From Arthrobacter sp. MMS18-M83 (GTDB lineage Bacteria > Actinomycetota > Actinomycetes > Actinomycetales > Micrococcaceae), in contig NZ_CP113343.1 of assembly GCF_026683955.1 (NCBI RefSeq), positions 4,092,001-4,156,000 on the forward strand: a stretch of DNA of 64,000 nucleotides. The letters run 5' to 3'. The position numbers and the translations under genes are program-made. A model generated the notes under the pieces. It had not been told where the DNA came from. It saw only the letters and a program-made list of their open reading frames with translations, and did no database searches. Shown piece by piece: positions 9,715 to 19,109 of the stretch (its first letter is position 1; the number at the start of each line of letters is the position of its first letter).

Positions 9715-11433
9715 CTACTCGAGTCGCCCGCGTTCGGCTGAGTGCCCTGTTGTCGTCCGTTCGGCGGGGGCTCCACCTCGTAGACGCAGCCAACCCAACG
9801 CGCGGGTCATGCGCACTGGTAGGAACGAGGTACCCGGGTGGAGAAAGCGGTATAGGTGGGACGCGCCAATGACTAGAGTCAATGCGAAGAGTAGCGTCAG
9901 AACTTCCCACGTCAGTGGCGGTTGCCAAGAAGGATTGTTCAACATCATCAGCCAATTGGCGGAGTCTGGTAGCCCGACGACGTAGCGTCGCAGAACGTAC
10001 ACGAAGCCGTACACGTGCGCCGCGCAAGCGGCCCAGAGCAGTATCTTGGTCAGACTCCGGCTGGAGAGGCTGGATTTGAAGCTTCGGAACCGCAGGGCCA
10101 ATCCGGCTGAAATGACCGCTATGGCGAACAATGGGAGGCTGTACCGTCCCTGCCAAATGAAGCCGCTGCTGGTGACCAGAGCCGCCTGAACCAAAGAGGG
10201 CACTATTGCGAGCATGCCGATCGCGACCCAGAAGCCCAGTTGCAGCCGCGCCGGGCGCATCAGAAAGACCAGCAGCAAGAGAGCTATGAGCAACATATTC
10301 CAGAACATCAGGACGGCTTGGGGCACCGGCGCATCCAGCCAGCCAGCAACACCGATGTACTGGGTCACGAAATCGAAGGCCCTATCCATCATGGTGACGA
10401 AGGCGTTGGACGGACGGAGGCCTTCGACCACATTGGATATTCCTGAGGGCGCCTCGCCCGCTGAAGGAGGCGCTGCCAGCATGATGAAGTTCCACATGAC
10501 CCCCAGAGCCACCCCCACTGCAGACAACCCGGCAACCACGAGCAACACCCTGTTCCGGAAGATGGCCACAATATCTGAGCCTCGGAAGAAGAGACAGGCC
10601 ACAATCGCGCCGCAGAGGAGCCACAACAAGGACACGTTCCTGGTATTGGCTAGCGTTGCGGCGGAGACCCCCACTGCCAGGATGCCGGGACGCGCCAGAT
10701 TGAGCTGTTTCGAGTTTTCCAGGACCGAGACCAGGCCGCAGAATGCCGCCATTGATGCTGCGACTTCCAATGAATTTGGATTGATTCCGATGGCCAGAAA
10801 CAGGACCATGGGGGTAGTGGCTACGGCGGCTGCAATCATTGGCCACTTCGGGTGACGCAGCCGGGACAATGCCGTGAAACCCGCGGCATAGAAAGCCGCT
10901 GACAACAGTCCGCTGACAATGCGCATGGCGAAGATCGCCGGCGCACCGGACATGAACAGGCTTGGCAGGCCTACGAGCCAGTAGTAGAACGGGTTGTACA
11001 ACCCGGCCGACGTTACCCCGATGGTGGTGTAGGTGTCGTCAACTGGTATGTCGGGTGAACAATCTGCGGGCTTCTCCTTGGTAAAGGCGAAACATCTTTG
11101 GGAGGCGATGTTCGCAATGTATGACGGGACCTGAACGTGGACTCCGTGTCCATAGGATTCACCGGGGTGGGGGAAGAACTGGCCCCGTGCCACCGCCGCC
11201 GCCTTAATGGTGTGCGCAGGTTCGTCGGGATACGCCATCAGCGGAGTAGCTAGTGTCCACAAGGCGATAAGCGCCGACAGGAAGGCGAAGACGCGTACGA
11301 AGGACCCAAATCCGGCCCTGGTTCCAGGCGAAAGGTTTGGAGTTCGGAGCCCCTTTCGGTCGGATGAAGCGAGCTGCTGATCCGAGATCGTCTTCTGGTT
11401 CGCGTGTCCGTGTGTAACTGACGGGTCGATCAC
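9715..11433 (-). CDS. DUF2142 family polytopic membrane protein
   Basis: A 572-residue integral membrane protein with about 11-12 hydrophobic helices. Just after the first helix is AYPDEPAHTIKAAAVARGQ, the acidic first-loop motif (DEP-H) diagnostic of DUF2142 and reminiscent of GT-C transferases that use lipid-phosphate sugars. Function of the family is not proven; a role in decorating or transferring surface glycan is inferred from the fold and location. The GTG start overlaps the stop of the PstS-like gene by four bases, so the two are co-translated. The hydrophilic N-terminal 40 residues are unusually long. Confidence 0.78.
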   Translation of the reverse strand: MIDPSVTHGHANQKTISDQQLASSDRKGLRTPNLSPGTRAGFGSFVRVFAFLSALIALWTLATPLMAYPDEPAHTIKAAAVARGQFFPHPGESYGHGVHVQVPSYIANIASQRCFAFTKEKPADCSPDIPVDDTYTTIGVTSAGLYNPFYYWLVGLPSLFMSGAPAIFAMRIVSGLLSAAFYAAGFTALSRLRHPKWPMIAAAVATTPMVLFLAIGINPNSLEVAASMAAFCGLVSVLENSKQLNLARPGILAVGVSAATLANTRNVSLLWLLCGAIVACLFFRGSDIVAIFRNRVLLVVAGLSAVGVALGVMWNFIMLAAPPSAGEAPSGISNVVEGLRPSNAFVTMMDRAFDFVTQYIGVAGWLDAPVPQAVLMFWNMLLIALLLLVFLMRPARLQLGFWVAIGMLAIVPSLVQAALVTSSGFIWQGRYSLPLFAIAVISAGLALRFRSFKSSLSSRSLTKILLWAACAAHVYGFVYVLRRYVVGLPDSANWLMMLNNPSWQPPLTWEVLTLLFALTLVIGASHLYRFLHPGTSFLPVRMTRALGWLRLRGGAPAERTTTGHSAERGRLE

Positions 11434-12491
11434 TGGAGACTACCGATCTTTCCTATCAGACGTGCCGCGTCCTGCAGGGCCTGCTCACTGGGTGACGCCA
11501 CTCCGGCGAAATAGCCTGAGGCGAACTGGCCATCTGGGCTGAGCACGAAGTTTCCCCAGGACTTAACGAGGGATGCGATCTGATGATTCTTGTAGGTGGT
11601 GCAAAATGCTTGATAGTTGACGGTGCCGAGTGCATAACCGCGATCGGTTTTTTCCGGAAGACTGAACTCGACTCCTGTGCCCAATGTCTTGGACGTGCCG
11701 CCCTGAACAGCTGCTGCCACAGAGTCTTTGGACATCCGCGTGAACGGTCCACCGAACGACAAAAGAGCGGTGTCAAATCTTGAGCCGATCGACGCTGAAT
11801 CCATGAAAGCGACCGCGCCGGCTGTATCGTCCACTTTCTTCACCAGGTCGCGGAGATTCTTCACCTCAGCACCGCCGGGGATCTTGGTCCACTTGTCCGT
11901 CACACCGGACGGCCAGTCGGCGGACGACGACAGGTACCGTGTGCTGGCCGTTGTCAGCGCCGACGCCGAGCTTGCGGTGATGGGAACTATCGGCGTGTTC
12001 GGGAGCGTCAATTCGGGATTGATTGTGGCTATTGCCTTATCGTTCCAGCGAGTCACCTCTCCGGAAAATATCTTCGCAAGGACCCCTGGTGAGAGTTTTA
12101 GGCTCCGGACGCTGGGCAGATTGAAGGCTACCCCGACGGACGTAATGGACGTCGGCACGCTAAAAGCACCGTCCGGGCCGCATTGTGTCTTCGTGGCGGC
12201 CTGGTCCTGGGATGTCAAGGGGGCGTCAAGCGCGGCGAAGTATGCCTGGCCTGTAGCCAGTGCCGTCAAACCCACCTTGGACCCGTCGGGAGAATAGTTC
12301 AATGATGTTGCCTTGAAGGACTTTTGCCAGGCCCCGGTCCAAGCGTCAATTGGATCGCTCTGTATTGGGCTTCCAATCGCGGTGAGTGCACCGCGGATAT
12401 CGTCCTTGGGCGGCGGACTGGCACAGGCGGCCAAGCTGATGCCCAAGAGCAGGAGTCCTCCTGCTACTCGGCGAATCGACCGATCATGCAC
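11430..12491 (-). CDS. PstS-like phosphate-binding lipoprotein
   Basis: A 353-residue exported lipoprotein: basic n-region, hydrophobic core and lipobox LAAC around residue 23. The body resembles PstS-type periplasmic binding proteins, with SVGVAFNLPSVRSLKLSPGVLAKIFSG and the typical ITRWND-like GEVTRWNDKAI segment, then SSASALTTASTRYL where PstS carries its phosphate loop. The GTG start has AAGGA upstream. No pstC, pstA or pstB follow; instead it overlaps a DUF2142 membrane-protein gene. Phosphate uptake is therefore unlikely to be its only role; binding a phosphorylated ligand or sensing for the neighbour is possible but unproven. Confidence 0.75.
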   Translation of the reverse strand: MHDRSIRRVAGGLLLLGISLAACASPPPKDDIRGALTAIGSPIQSDPIDAWTGAWQKSFKATSLNYSPDGSKVGLTALATGQAYFAALDAPLTSQDQAATKTQCGPDGAFSVPTSITSVGVAFNLPSVRSLKLSPGVLAKIFSGEVTRWNDKAIATINPELTLPNTPIVPITASSASALTTASTRYLSSSADWPSGVTDKWTKIPGGAEVKNLRDLVKKVDDTAGAVAFMDSASIGSRFDTALLSFGGPFTRMSKDSVAAAVQGGTSKTLGTGVEFSLPEKTDRGYALGTVNYQAFCTTYKNHQIASLVKSWGNFVLSPDGQFASGYFAGVASPSEQALQDAARLIGKIGSLQ

Positions 12492-12660
12492 CGGGGGTCC
12501 TTTCGATTTCGGATTTCGCTAGACTTGCGTCTTGATAACCCTAACCGTTCAACCCGCGGGTCGCGGTGCAATTGTGCCGGGAGCCAGGCGCACGAAGAAG
12601 GACAGAAGCATGCCCATCACGTGCGGCTCGCGCTGTAACCTGTCAGATGCTGCGGAATCA

Positions 12661-12699
12661 CCTCCGTCCCGGCCAGCATGATGCCGGCCGGGACGGAGG
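12661..12699 (-). terminator. GC-rich hairpin after the deacetylase gene
   Basis: A perfect 14-base stem (CCTCCGTCCCGGCC at 12661-12674 pairs with 12686-12699) 27 bases past the stop of the leftward deacetylase gene. It has no U-tract, which is common for actinobacterial terminators. Confidence 0.65.
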
Positions 12700-12725
12700 G
12701 TGAAGGTCCCTGGGTGTTTAGGAAC

Positions 12726-15248
12726 TCATATCAAGAAGTATCCGGAGACGTCTGCGATGAGTTGAACTGTTCCCGTGGACTGGTTGTAAAGGGTCACCTT
12801 TCCGTCGGCACCTACCGGTACTGTGACCAGGTTCGGTACTGTTTCGGCGGTCGCGTAGTTGAGGTTGGATGCGTTGGGCCGCGTGGTGCCAGAGGCATAG
12901 GCGGTGACGAATCCGAACGACGTCGGCTGCGTGACGGTGAGGTTGAAGGTCACCGCCGAAACGGTTGCCGGGATCCCGTTGACGCCGCCGACCTGGAACG
13001 AGACGGTTCCGCCCGGTGCCACGGTAGCGGTGTTGCGGGTGTCGAGGAACCTGTTCGGCGCAATCGGCTGGAACGTTCCCGACGCCACAGGCGTTCCCGC
13101 GAGATAGTACCCCGCGACATCTGCGATGAGTTGAGCGGTTCCCGTGGATTGGTTGAAGAGGGTGACCTTTCCATCGGCACCTACCGGAACGGTCACTAGG
13201 TTCGGTACTGTTTCGGCGGTCGCGTAGTTGAGGTTGGATGCGTTGGGCCGCGTGGTGCCAGAGGCATAGGCGGTGACGAATCCGAACGACGTCGGCTGCG
13301 TGACGGTGAGGTTGAAGGTCACCGCCGAAACGGTTGCCGGGATCCCACTGACGCCGCCGACCTGGAACGAGACGGTTCCGCTTGGTGCCACCGAAGTGGC
13401 GTTGCGGGTGTCAAGGAACCTGTTCGGCGCGATCGGCTGGAACGCTCCAGGGGCAGTCACCGCGCCGGAGAGGTAGTATCCGGAGACGTCTGCGATGAGT
13501 TGAACTGTTCCCGTGGATTGGTTGTAAAGGGTCACCTTTCCATCGGCACCTACCGGAACGGTGACCAGGTTCGGTACTGTTTCGGCGGTCGCGTAGTTGA
13601 GGTTGGATGCGTTGGGCCGCGTGGTTCCCGATGGGTAAGCGGTGACGAATCCGAACGACGTCGGCTGCGTGACGGTGAGGTTGAAGGTCACTGCCGAGAC
13701 GGTTGCCGGGATCCCGTTGACGCCGCCGACCTGGAAGGAAACAGTTCCGCCCGGTGCCACGGGAGCGGTGTTGCGGGTGTCGAGGAACCTGCTCGGTGCC
13801 GTCGACTGGAAAGCGCCCGGAACCGACGCCGACATCGTGTCGTACAAACCGTAGTCATCCGTGACCAGGGTTCCGTTGCTGAGCAGGTTCAAGCCCACGC
13901 TGATGGCGTTGGCCCCTGCCGGGACGGGCGGTGAGGTCCAGGTAGCCTGGGTCCAGGCTGTTGCTGCGACAACATTCGGACTTGCCGTCCAATAAGTCCA
14001 CGTGCCCAATCCCGTTCGGTAATACAGCTCGAACTGGGTCGCGGCCGTCGATTTATACCAAGCAGACATTTGATACGTGTGGCCAGGTGTAGCGCTTGGC
14101 GCGCATTGTCCCAAGTCCAAGGTGGGCAAGAGCTTGGCATCGCCGTCCACGTAGCCGGACATCACCATCTGTTCGGCTACGGATCCGGTGTGACCGGGAG
14201 TCACGCTGGTAAAGGTGGCGGTGTTGGTGCCAAATTTGCCGATGGCCCAGCAATACGGAAGCCCTGTGGCCACTGGGCCGGCCGTTTCCAAGCTCGGGTT
14301 CTGGATCAGATTTCCGACAGTGATGGGTGGTGGTGGAGCTGGTCCGCTGACGACTGGCTTGTTCACGTCGAGCGTTGGGTTTGCCGGGTCCGGGAACTGA
14401 GCGGCCATGACTTGGCTCACCGTCTTCACAACGATCCTCCCTGCCGTCTGTTCGGCCACCAGCCAGTCTACGTAGGCGTGAAAGTTGGCTGTGGTGACGG
14501 TCAGGGGATCCGTGGTGGAGTCGAAGTGGTGGAAAGTCAATTGCACCCATCCGCCACCAGCCTCCGCTTGGGTCACAACCGTTTGCATGTCGGCAACTGT
14601 CCAAGTGTTGTCCACCTCATCGGGTGCTTTGGTGAAGTAGAGGTCCGCAGTTGGCACGGGCAATGGTTCGGCCACTTCGGTCAGTGTGGGAGCAGCCTTG
14701 CTTTTCAGGTCGCCGAGGCCGCGCGCGCTGTTGTAGCCGCAATCGGCGACTGTTTGTTGGACCGCGGCAGTACTGGAGGCAAATGGATAGGCAAAGTTGG
14801 TTACCCGGAAGCCCATGTTGGTCAGATTGACACGGTCATTGCATATTTGGCGCTTGACCTCATTTGCGTCCATCTGGGCCAGATCGGGGTGCGTAACCGT
14901 GTGCCCGGCAACTTCATTGCCTGCCGATTGGAGGGAGAGTGCCTGGGCGGTTGTCATGTAGGAGGCCGCATTGAGGTAGCCGGAGGGAAGGAAGAAGGTT
15001 CCCTTCATTCCCTTCGAATTCAGATAGGCCGCAGCATTCATCTGGTCCGCATTGGCGTCATCAAATGTCAGCGTGACGACCAAGGGGCCCGCGGCTTGCG
15101 CTGGCTGGGTCAAAATGGCCGTATTGAAGAGTGTTGCTAAGAGAAGTGCGGCTGCCCCCATGGCAGCCGTCTTCCTTGAAGGGGTTTGTTGGCCTTCATA
15201 GGGGAGCCCCCGCCCAATGCGGGAAGCCACCATCCACCTTTTTTGCAT
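12726..15248 (-). CDS. secreted polysaccharide deacetylase with three C-terminal FLDTR modules
   Basis: A large secreted protein of about 840 residues. After a long basic N-region and a hydrophobic core (AALLLATLFNTAIL, then QPAQAAG) comes a NodB-type polysaccharide deacetylase domain: VTLTFDDANADQ with the metal Asp pair, GHTVTHPDLAQM with the HxxxH motif, and FAYPFASS. A carbohydrate-binding-like segment follows (NPSLETAGPVATG...). The C-terminus has three modules of 123 residues, each with APxRFLDTRN and ending IADVSGYYL, nearly identical at the DNA level with a 369-base period. The exact start is uncertain: ATGs at 15248 and 15233 are both possible. It probably deacetylates wall or capsule glycan; the modules may anchor it to the surface. 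Confidence 0.85.
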   Translation of the reverse strand: MQKRWMVASRIGRGLPYEGQQTPSRKTAAMGAAALLLATLFNTAILTQPAQAAGPLVVTLTFDDANADQMNAAAYLNSKGMKGTFFLPSGYLNAASYMTTAQALSLQSAGNEVAGHTVTHPDLAQMDANEVKRQICNDRVNLTNMGFRVTNFAYPFASSTAAVQQTVADCGYNSARGLGDLKSKAAPTLTEVAEPLPVPTADLYFTKAPDEVDNTWTVADMQTVVTQAEAGGGWVQLTFHHFDSTTDPLTVTTANFHAYVDWLVAEQTAGRIVVKTVSQVMAAQFPDPANPTLDVNKPVVSGPAPPPPITVGNLIQNPSLETAGPVATGLPYCWAIGKFGTNTATFTSVTPGHTGSVAEQMVMSGYVDGDAKLLPTLDLGQCAPSATPGHTYQMSAWYKSTAATQFELYYRTGLGTWTYWTASPNVVAATAWTQATWTSPPVPAGANAISVGLNLLSNGTLVTDDYGLYDTMSASVPGAFQSTAPSRFLDTRNTAPVAPGGTVSFQVGGVNGIPATVSAVTFNLTVTQPTSFGFVTAYPSGTTRPNASNLNYATAETVPNLVTVPVGADGKVTLYNQSTGTVQLIADVSGYYLSGAVTAPGAFQPIAPNRFLDTRNATSVAPSGTVSFQVGGVSGIPATVSAVTFNLTVTQPTSFGFVTAYASGTTRPNASNLNYATAETVPNLVTVPVGADGKVTLFNQSTGTAQLIADVAGYYLAGTPVASGTFQPIAPNRFLDTRNTATVAPGGTVSFQVGGVNGIPATVSAVTFNLTVTQPTSFGFVTAYASGTTRPNASNLNYATAETVPNLVTVPVGADGKVTLYNQSTGTVQLIADVSGYFLI
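12743..13850 (-). repeat. three 369-base tandem repeats inside the deacetylase gene
   Basis: Identical landmark sequence (GTTTCGGCGG...) occurs at 12841, 13210 and 13579, exactly 369 bases apart. Large parts of the three copies are base-identical, including wobble positions, so they arose by recent duplication or are kept alike by gene conversion. Confidence 0.9.
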
Positions 15249-15722
15249 CCCAAGTCCGTTCGTCGCGCCTGCAACCTGACTGGTGAGACCTTCAGTGCCG
15301 TGTGTGTGTTCCCGTTTGCACAATTCGGAGTTGCCAGTACTCATCGTGGGCATTCATTTATGATTAACCGACGGCGCGTCAACGGCGTAATAGCGAAGGT
15401 GCTGGGCCTGGTTCCTGCCGGCAACGCGCGGCTGATTACTTGACGCTACGAGCGGCCAATCGGAGTGTCAACACTCGCATTTAATCACCGCCAACACTCG
15501 AGTAGTGGGCGAAATTCGTTCCGATTTCGTGGATGCGACACCATACGGGCTATGGAAAATCCAACGACCGCAGGTTCCCTGAAAGCGGCCCCGTGCCGTG
15601 AGTGGGTGAACAGTTATCCACAACCGCCCCAACTTGACTTGGTCCCATGTTGTAACCTCCCCTAGCTTTAACCTTGTTGGTGGTTCCGCAGCGCCAGAGG
15701 CGCATTTTGCATTGGGGGGAAG
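15249..15722. other. 474-base divergent intergenic region (deacetylase / tadA)
   Basis: Separates the leftward deacetylase gene from the rightward tad operon, so must hold both promoters. It contains two copies of AACACTCG about 22 bases apart (15470 and 15492 regions), the first within a GAGTGT-CA-ACACTC palindrome at 15463-15476, and a TTATCCACA sequence at 15614-15622 identical to the DnaA-box consensus. No convincing open frame or -35/-10 pair was found. Confidence 0.5.
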
Positions 15723-16946
15723 ATGGATGCTTTGCGCATCGTCGAGGATGAAGTCCGCGAGCTGATTCGACGGCGTGGACTAGACCCCTTGAGCCAAACA
15801 GTCGAAGTACACCGGCTCGTCGAGGCCGCCGTGAGTGACTACGACGAGCGGGCCCTTCTTGGCCCTTTGCCTCCCCTGGGACATCCGGACACAGCGCGCA
15901 AGTACGTGTTCGACGCCGTTGCAGGCTTCGGCCCACTCCAGCCGCTTCTGGACGACCCAACTATCGAGGAGATCTGGCTCAACGCGCCGAACGAGATCTA
16001 CGTTGCCCGGAATGGCGAATCCGAACTCACGTCGGTTAGCCTCAGTGCGCAACAGGTCCGCGACCTCGTAGAGCGGATGCTTAAAAGTTCAGGGCGCCGG
16101 CTGGACCTCTCTTCACCGTTTGTTGATGCCGCCCTGCCTGACGGTTCGCGGCTCCACGTCGTCATTCCCGATGTGACTCGCCGGAATTGGGCTGTGAACA
16201 TCCGCAAATTCGTGGTCAAGGCGAGCCGGCTCGAACATCTGGTGGAACTGGGCACATTGACGCCACAATCAGCCAGATTCTTGGGAGCTGCGGTGGCCAG
16301 CGGGCTCAACATCCTCGTTTCGGGAGCCACACAAGCTGGAAAGACGACCATGCTCAATTGCCTGGCTGCCAACATCGGCTCCCGGGAGCGGGTCATCACT
16401 GTCGAAGAGATCTTTGAACTCCAACTCCCGCTACGTGACGTCGTCGGCCTGCAGTGCCGCCAGCCGAACCTCGAGGGTCACGGCGAAATTCCTCTGCGCC
16501 GACTCGTCAAAGAGGCTCTGCGCATGCGGCCGGACCGTCTCGTGGTGGGCGAAGTCCGCGAAGCCGAAAGCCTGGACATGCTCATTGCCTTGAACTCGGG
16601 GCTTCCTGGTATGTGTACCGTTCACGCCAACTCTGCCCACGATGCCGTGACCAAGATTTGCACATTGCCGCTGCTGGCCGGTGACAACATTTCGAGTGCC
16701 TTCGTTGTTCCAACAGTGGCGTCCTGCATCGACCTCGTGGTCCATTGCAGCCGCCACGCGGACGGACGCCGGCAAGTCACCGAAGTCCTTTCGCTGGGCC
16801 GACGCGTGGAAAACGGCATTATTGAGTCGTCCACGGTATTCGCGATGCAGGATGGCCGCCTTCAACCCAAGACGCATTCCATGCCCGCTGCGGAGAAATT
16901 CGCCCGGGCAGGCTTTGATGTTGCGACGCTCTTGGAGCACTACTGA
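15723..16946 (+). CDS. tadA: TadA/CpaF-type secretion ATPase
   Basis: The cytoplasmic motor of the Flp/tad pilus machine: a 407-residue type II/IV secretion ATPase. N-terminal helices lead to FGPLQPLLDDPTIEEIWLN, the hallmark CpaF segment, then Walker A SGATQAGKTTM near residue 203, an Asp box ITVEEIFEL, GRLVKEALRMRPDRLVVGEVRE with Walker B, and the His box GMCTVHANSA. A GGGGGGAAG ribosome site lies just before the ATG. It heads a seven-gene operon with tadB starting at its stop codon. No tadZ/cpaE is upstream, as in many shortened actinobacterial loci. Confidence 0.95.
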   Translation: MDALRIVEDEVRELIRRRGLDPLSQTVEVHRLVEAAVSDYDERALLGPLPPLGHPDTARKYVFDAVAGFGPLQPLLDDPTIEEIWLNAPNEIYVARNGESELTSVSLSAQQVRDLVERMLKSSGRRLDLSSPFVDAALPDGSRLHVVIPDVTRRNWAVNIRKFVVKASRLEHLVELGTLTPQSARFLGAAVASGLNILVSGATQAGKTTMLNCLAANIGSRERVITVEEIFELQLPLRDVVGLQCRQPNLEGHGEIPLRRLVKEALRMRPDRLVVGEVREAESLDMLIALNSGLPGMCTVHANSAHDAVTKICTLPLLAGDNISSAFVVPTVASCIDLVVHCSRHADGRRQVTEVLSLGRRVENGIIESSTVFAMQDGRLQPKTHSMPAAEKFARAGFDVATLLEHY

Positions 16947-17797
16947 TGGCGCCGCTGTTGGGTGTTCTATGTGGGCTGGGTGTATTTCTCATCTGGTGGT
17001 CCGCCTGGGAGCAACAGCCTGCCGTCAAGGAGTCTAAACCGAAACGCCTTGAGACCTTGCTGCTCACCGCCGGGATCGAAAAAGTGAGCGTCAGGGGATT
17101 CATCGCGTCTTGTGTGGGATTGGGTCTTTTCACCGTGTTGATGATCTTCATCATGACAGCCTCCCTTTCGATCGCGGCATGCTTCGGCCTGTTCGGCGCC
17201 TGGCTTCCTTTGGCCATTGTCAGCTGGCGGGCGCGCAAACGGACAGCGATGCTCCGGGAGCTGTGGCCAGACGTGGTTGACCACCTGCGCTCGGCGATCC
17301 GAGCGGGACTTTCGCTGCCCGAGGCTCTGGTCCAGCTTGCTGACAAAGGGCCCGAGGAATTGCGGCAGCTCTTCAGGGAATTCGGCGCGGATTACCGTTC
17401 CGGTGGCCATTTCGATTCCGCACTGGGCAAGCTGAAAGAGCGCCTGGCCGATCCCGTTGCCGACCGGATCATCGAAGCGCTCAGACTGACCCGAGAAGTG
17501 GGCGGCTCCGATCTTGGCCGACTTCTGGGAACTCTCGCCGAATTCCTTCGTGAGAGCGCCCGGACCAGAAGTGAGCTTGAGGCGCGACAATCATGGACTA
17601 TCAACGGAGCGCGACTGGCGGTTGCCGCTCCTTGGATCGTCCTTATGCTGCTGGCTAGCAGGCCGGAAGCTGTTGATGCTTACAATTCCGCGGCAGGAGC
17701 CAGCGTGCTGGGAGGCGGACTCTTGGTCTCGGGGCTCTGCTACTGGGGAATGCTCCGGATCGGCGCCCTTCCCGAGGACGAAAGAGTGCTGCGATGA
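16946..17797 (+). CDS. tadB: TadB-like inner-membrane pilus platform protein
   Basis: A 283-residue type II secretion F-domain (GspF-like) membrane protein. Hydrophobic helices flank a cytoplasmic F domain: LWPDVVDHLRSAIRAGLSLPEALVQLADKGP with the typical LRSAIRAG, and REVGGSDLGRLLGTLAEFLRE later; two C-terminal helices close the protein. It would form the membrane platform that TadA drives, together with TadC. The ATG overlaps the TGA of tadA by one base, and tadC overlaps its end by four. Confidence 0.92.
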   Translation: MAPLLGVLCGLGVFLIWWSAWEQQPAVKESKPKRLETLLLTAGIEKVSVRGFIASCVGLGLFTVLMIFIMTASLSIAACFGLFGAWLPLAIVSWRARKRTAMLRELWPDVVDHLRSAIRAGLSLPEALVQLADKGPEELRQLFREFGADYRSGGHFDSALGKLKERLADPVADRIIEALRLTREVGGSDLGRLLGTLAEFLRESARTRSELEARQSWTINGARLAVAAPWIVLMLLASRPEAVDAYNSAAGASVLGGGLLVSGLCYWGMLRIGALPEDERVLR

Positions 17798-18732
17798 CTG
17801 TACTGACTGCCATGACCGTGTTTTGTGGTCTTGTTCTGGGAGCCGGGCTGTGGCTCATCTTCGTTCGCGCGCCATTCATGCGCTCCACTCCCTTCTCGGA
17901 ACGCATTGAACCGCAACTAAGGTCCCAAAACCTTGAGTCCCGATTGCTGGCATCAACCGCTGACATTGCGCCGTTCGGCCCTTTGGAACGCATTCTGCGG
18001 CCCGTTTTCCGGGACGCGTTGCACCACCTGACGCGGTTCAATTTCGGTACTGCCGCACTCGACAAGAGGCTGGCGAAGGCCGGCTCGGGAAAATCGGCAT
18101 TGGACTTTCGGGCAGAGCAGCTGTTGTGGGCAGCGGCGGGCTTTGCCATGGCGGTTGTCGCCGTGATCATGGGGGTAACAGCGGGCCGGTTCAGCCCGCT
18201 GCTTGCGGTCGTCTCAGTCCTGGCTTGTGCGCTTGGTGGGTTCCTTTTCCGCGACTACTTGCTGGGGGTGCAGATTAAGCGAAGGGAGAGCCGGATGTTG
18301 GCGGAATTCCCCAGCCTTGCCGAACTGATGGCCCTTGCGGTCGGCGCGGGGGAGAGCGCCAGCGGTGCCCTCGACCGCGTGTGTCGTACGGCTCGCGGCG
18401 AATTGGCGAAGGAGTTTGCCTTGGTATTGGCTGCAACGCGGGCCGGCACGCCTCTGGTCGAAGCGCTGCACGAGTTTTCGGGACGAACCGAGCTCGGCCC
18501 GCTGGTCCGGTTCGTGGACGGAATTGTCGTTGCCGTCGAGCGCGGTACCCCGTTGGCCGATGTACTGCGGGCCCAGGCCGCAGACGTCCGTGATTCAGCC
18601 AAACGCGAGCTGATGGAAGCGGCAGGCCGGAAGGAGATCGCCATGATGGTGCCGCTTGTTTTCGGCGTCCTGCCCCTCACCGTGATCTTCGCCGTATATC
18701 CGGGTCTAGCCGTGCTGAATCTTGGCTTCTAA
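17794..18732 (+). CDS. tadC: TadC-like inner-membrane pilus platform protein
   Basis: A 312-residue membrane protein of the GspF/TadC family. It has an N-terminal helix, a helix pair around FAMAVVAVIMGVTAG and LLAVVSVLACALGGFLF, the F domain (EFPSLAELMALAVGAGESASGALDRV), a second half-domain (LVRFVDGIVVAVERGTPLADVLRAQAADVRD), and two terminal helices ending IFAVYPGLAVLNLGF. It pairs with TadB as the platform for pilus assembly. Start is fused to tadB by an ATGA overlap. Confidence 0.92.
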   Translation: MTVLTAMTVFCGLVLGAGLWLIFVRAPFMRSTPFSERIEPQLRSQNLESRLLASTADIAPFGPLERILRPVFRDALHHLTRFNFGTAALDKRLAKAGSGKSALDFRAEQLLWAAAGFAMAVVAVIMGVTAGRFSPLLAVVSVLACALGGFLFRDYLLGVQIKRRESRMLAEFPSLAELMALAVGAGESASGALDRVCRTARGELAKEFALVLAATRAGTPLVEALHEFSGRTELGPLVRFVDGIVVAVERGTPLADVLRAQAADVRDSAKRELMEAAGRKEIAMMVPLVFGVLPLTVIFAVYPGLAVLNLGF

Positions 18733-18845
18733 TGAGCGATCCACAACGACTTTTCACATCCATCACAAGGACTTTCGCTGAATGTCCACAACAAGAAACA
18801 GCACGGAAATTCGCAACGGATTCCTGCACATGGAAATGGGGAATA

Positions 18846-19106
18846 ATGAAGAAACTCGGACGCAGCGGCCTTCCCGCATCAGGCCTTTTGCTTTGGCAAT
18901 TGTGGACTCTCCTGCTATCCGGATCAGGACTAAGGATGGACCCGGGTAAGTATCTGGCCGGAGACAATCATCCCGAGCGAGGCGATGTACCCGGCTGGGT
19001 CATGATCACATTGATGTCTGCGGCACTCGTTGCGGGTTTGCTTGCACTCGCCGGTCCGGCTCTCGAAGGGCTTTTCAACCAAGCCATGAGCAAGGTGGGA
19101 AAGTAG
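18846..19106 (+). CDS. small Flp-pilin-like membrane protein of the tad operon
   Basis: An 86-residue protein whose core, ERGDVPGWVMITLMSAALVAG followed by more hydrophobic residues and a short LEGLFNQAMSKVGK tail, is a single N-out helix preceded by acidic/charged residues, as in Flp-type pilins. The position between tadC and tadE is where the pilin gene sits in actinobacterial loci. The canonical G-(x)-E processing motif with Glu5/Tyr6 is not obvious; processing before GDVPGW is a guess. The ATG at 18846 has GGGGA five bases upstream; an earlier ATG overlapping the tadC stop would add 38 unlikely residues. Pilin identity is moderately supported. Confidence 0.7.
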   Translation: MKKLGRSGLPASGLLLWQLWTLLLSGSGLRMDPGKYLAGDNHPERGDVPGWVMITLMSAALVAGLLALAGPALEGLFNQAMSKVGK

Positions 19107-19109
19107 CCC

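Noticed and set aside
14070..15140. A 356-codon frame antisense to the deacetylase domain
   Set aside because: No family features; the deacetylase motifs on the other strand are clear.
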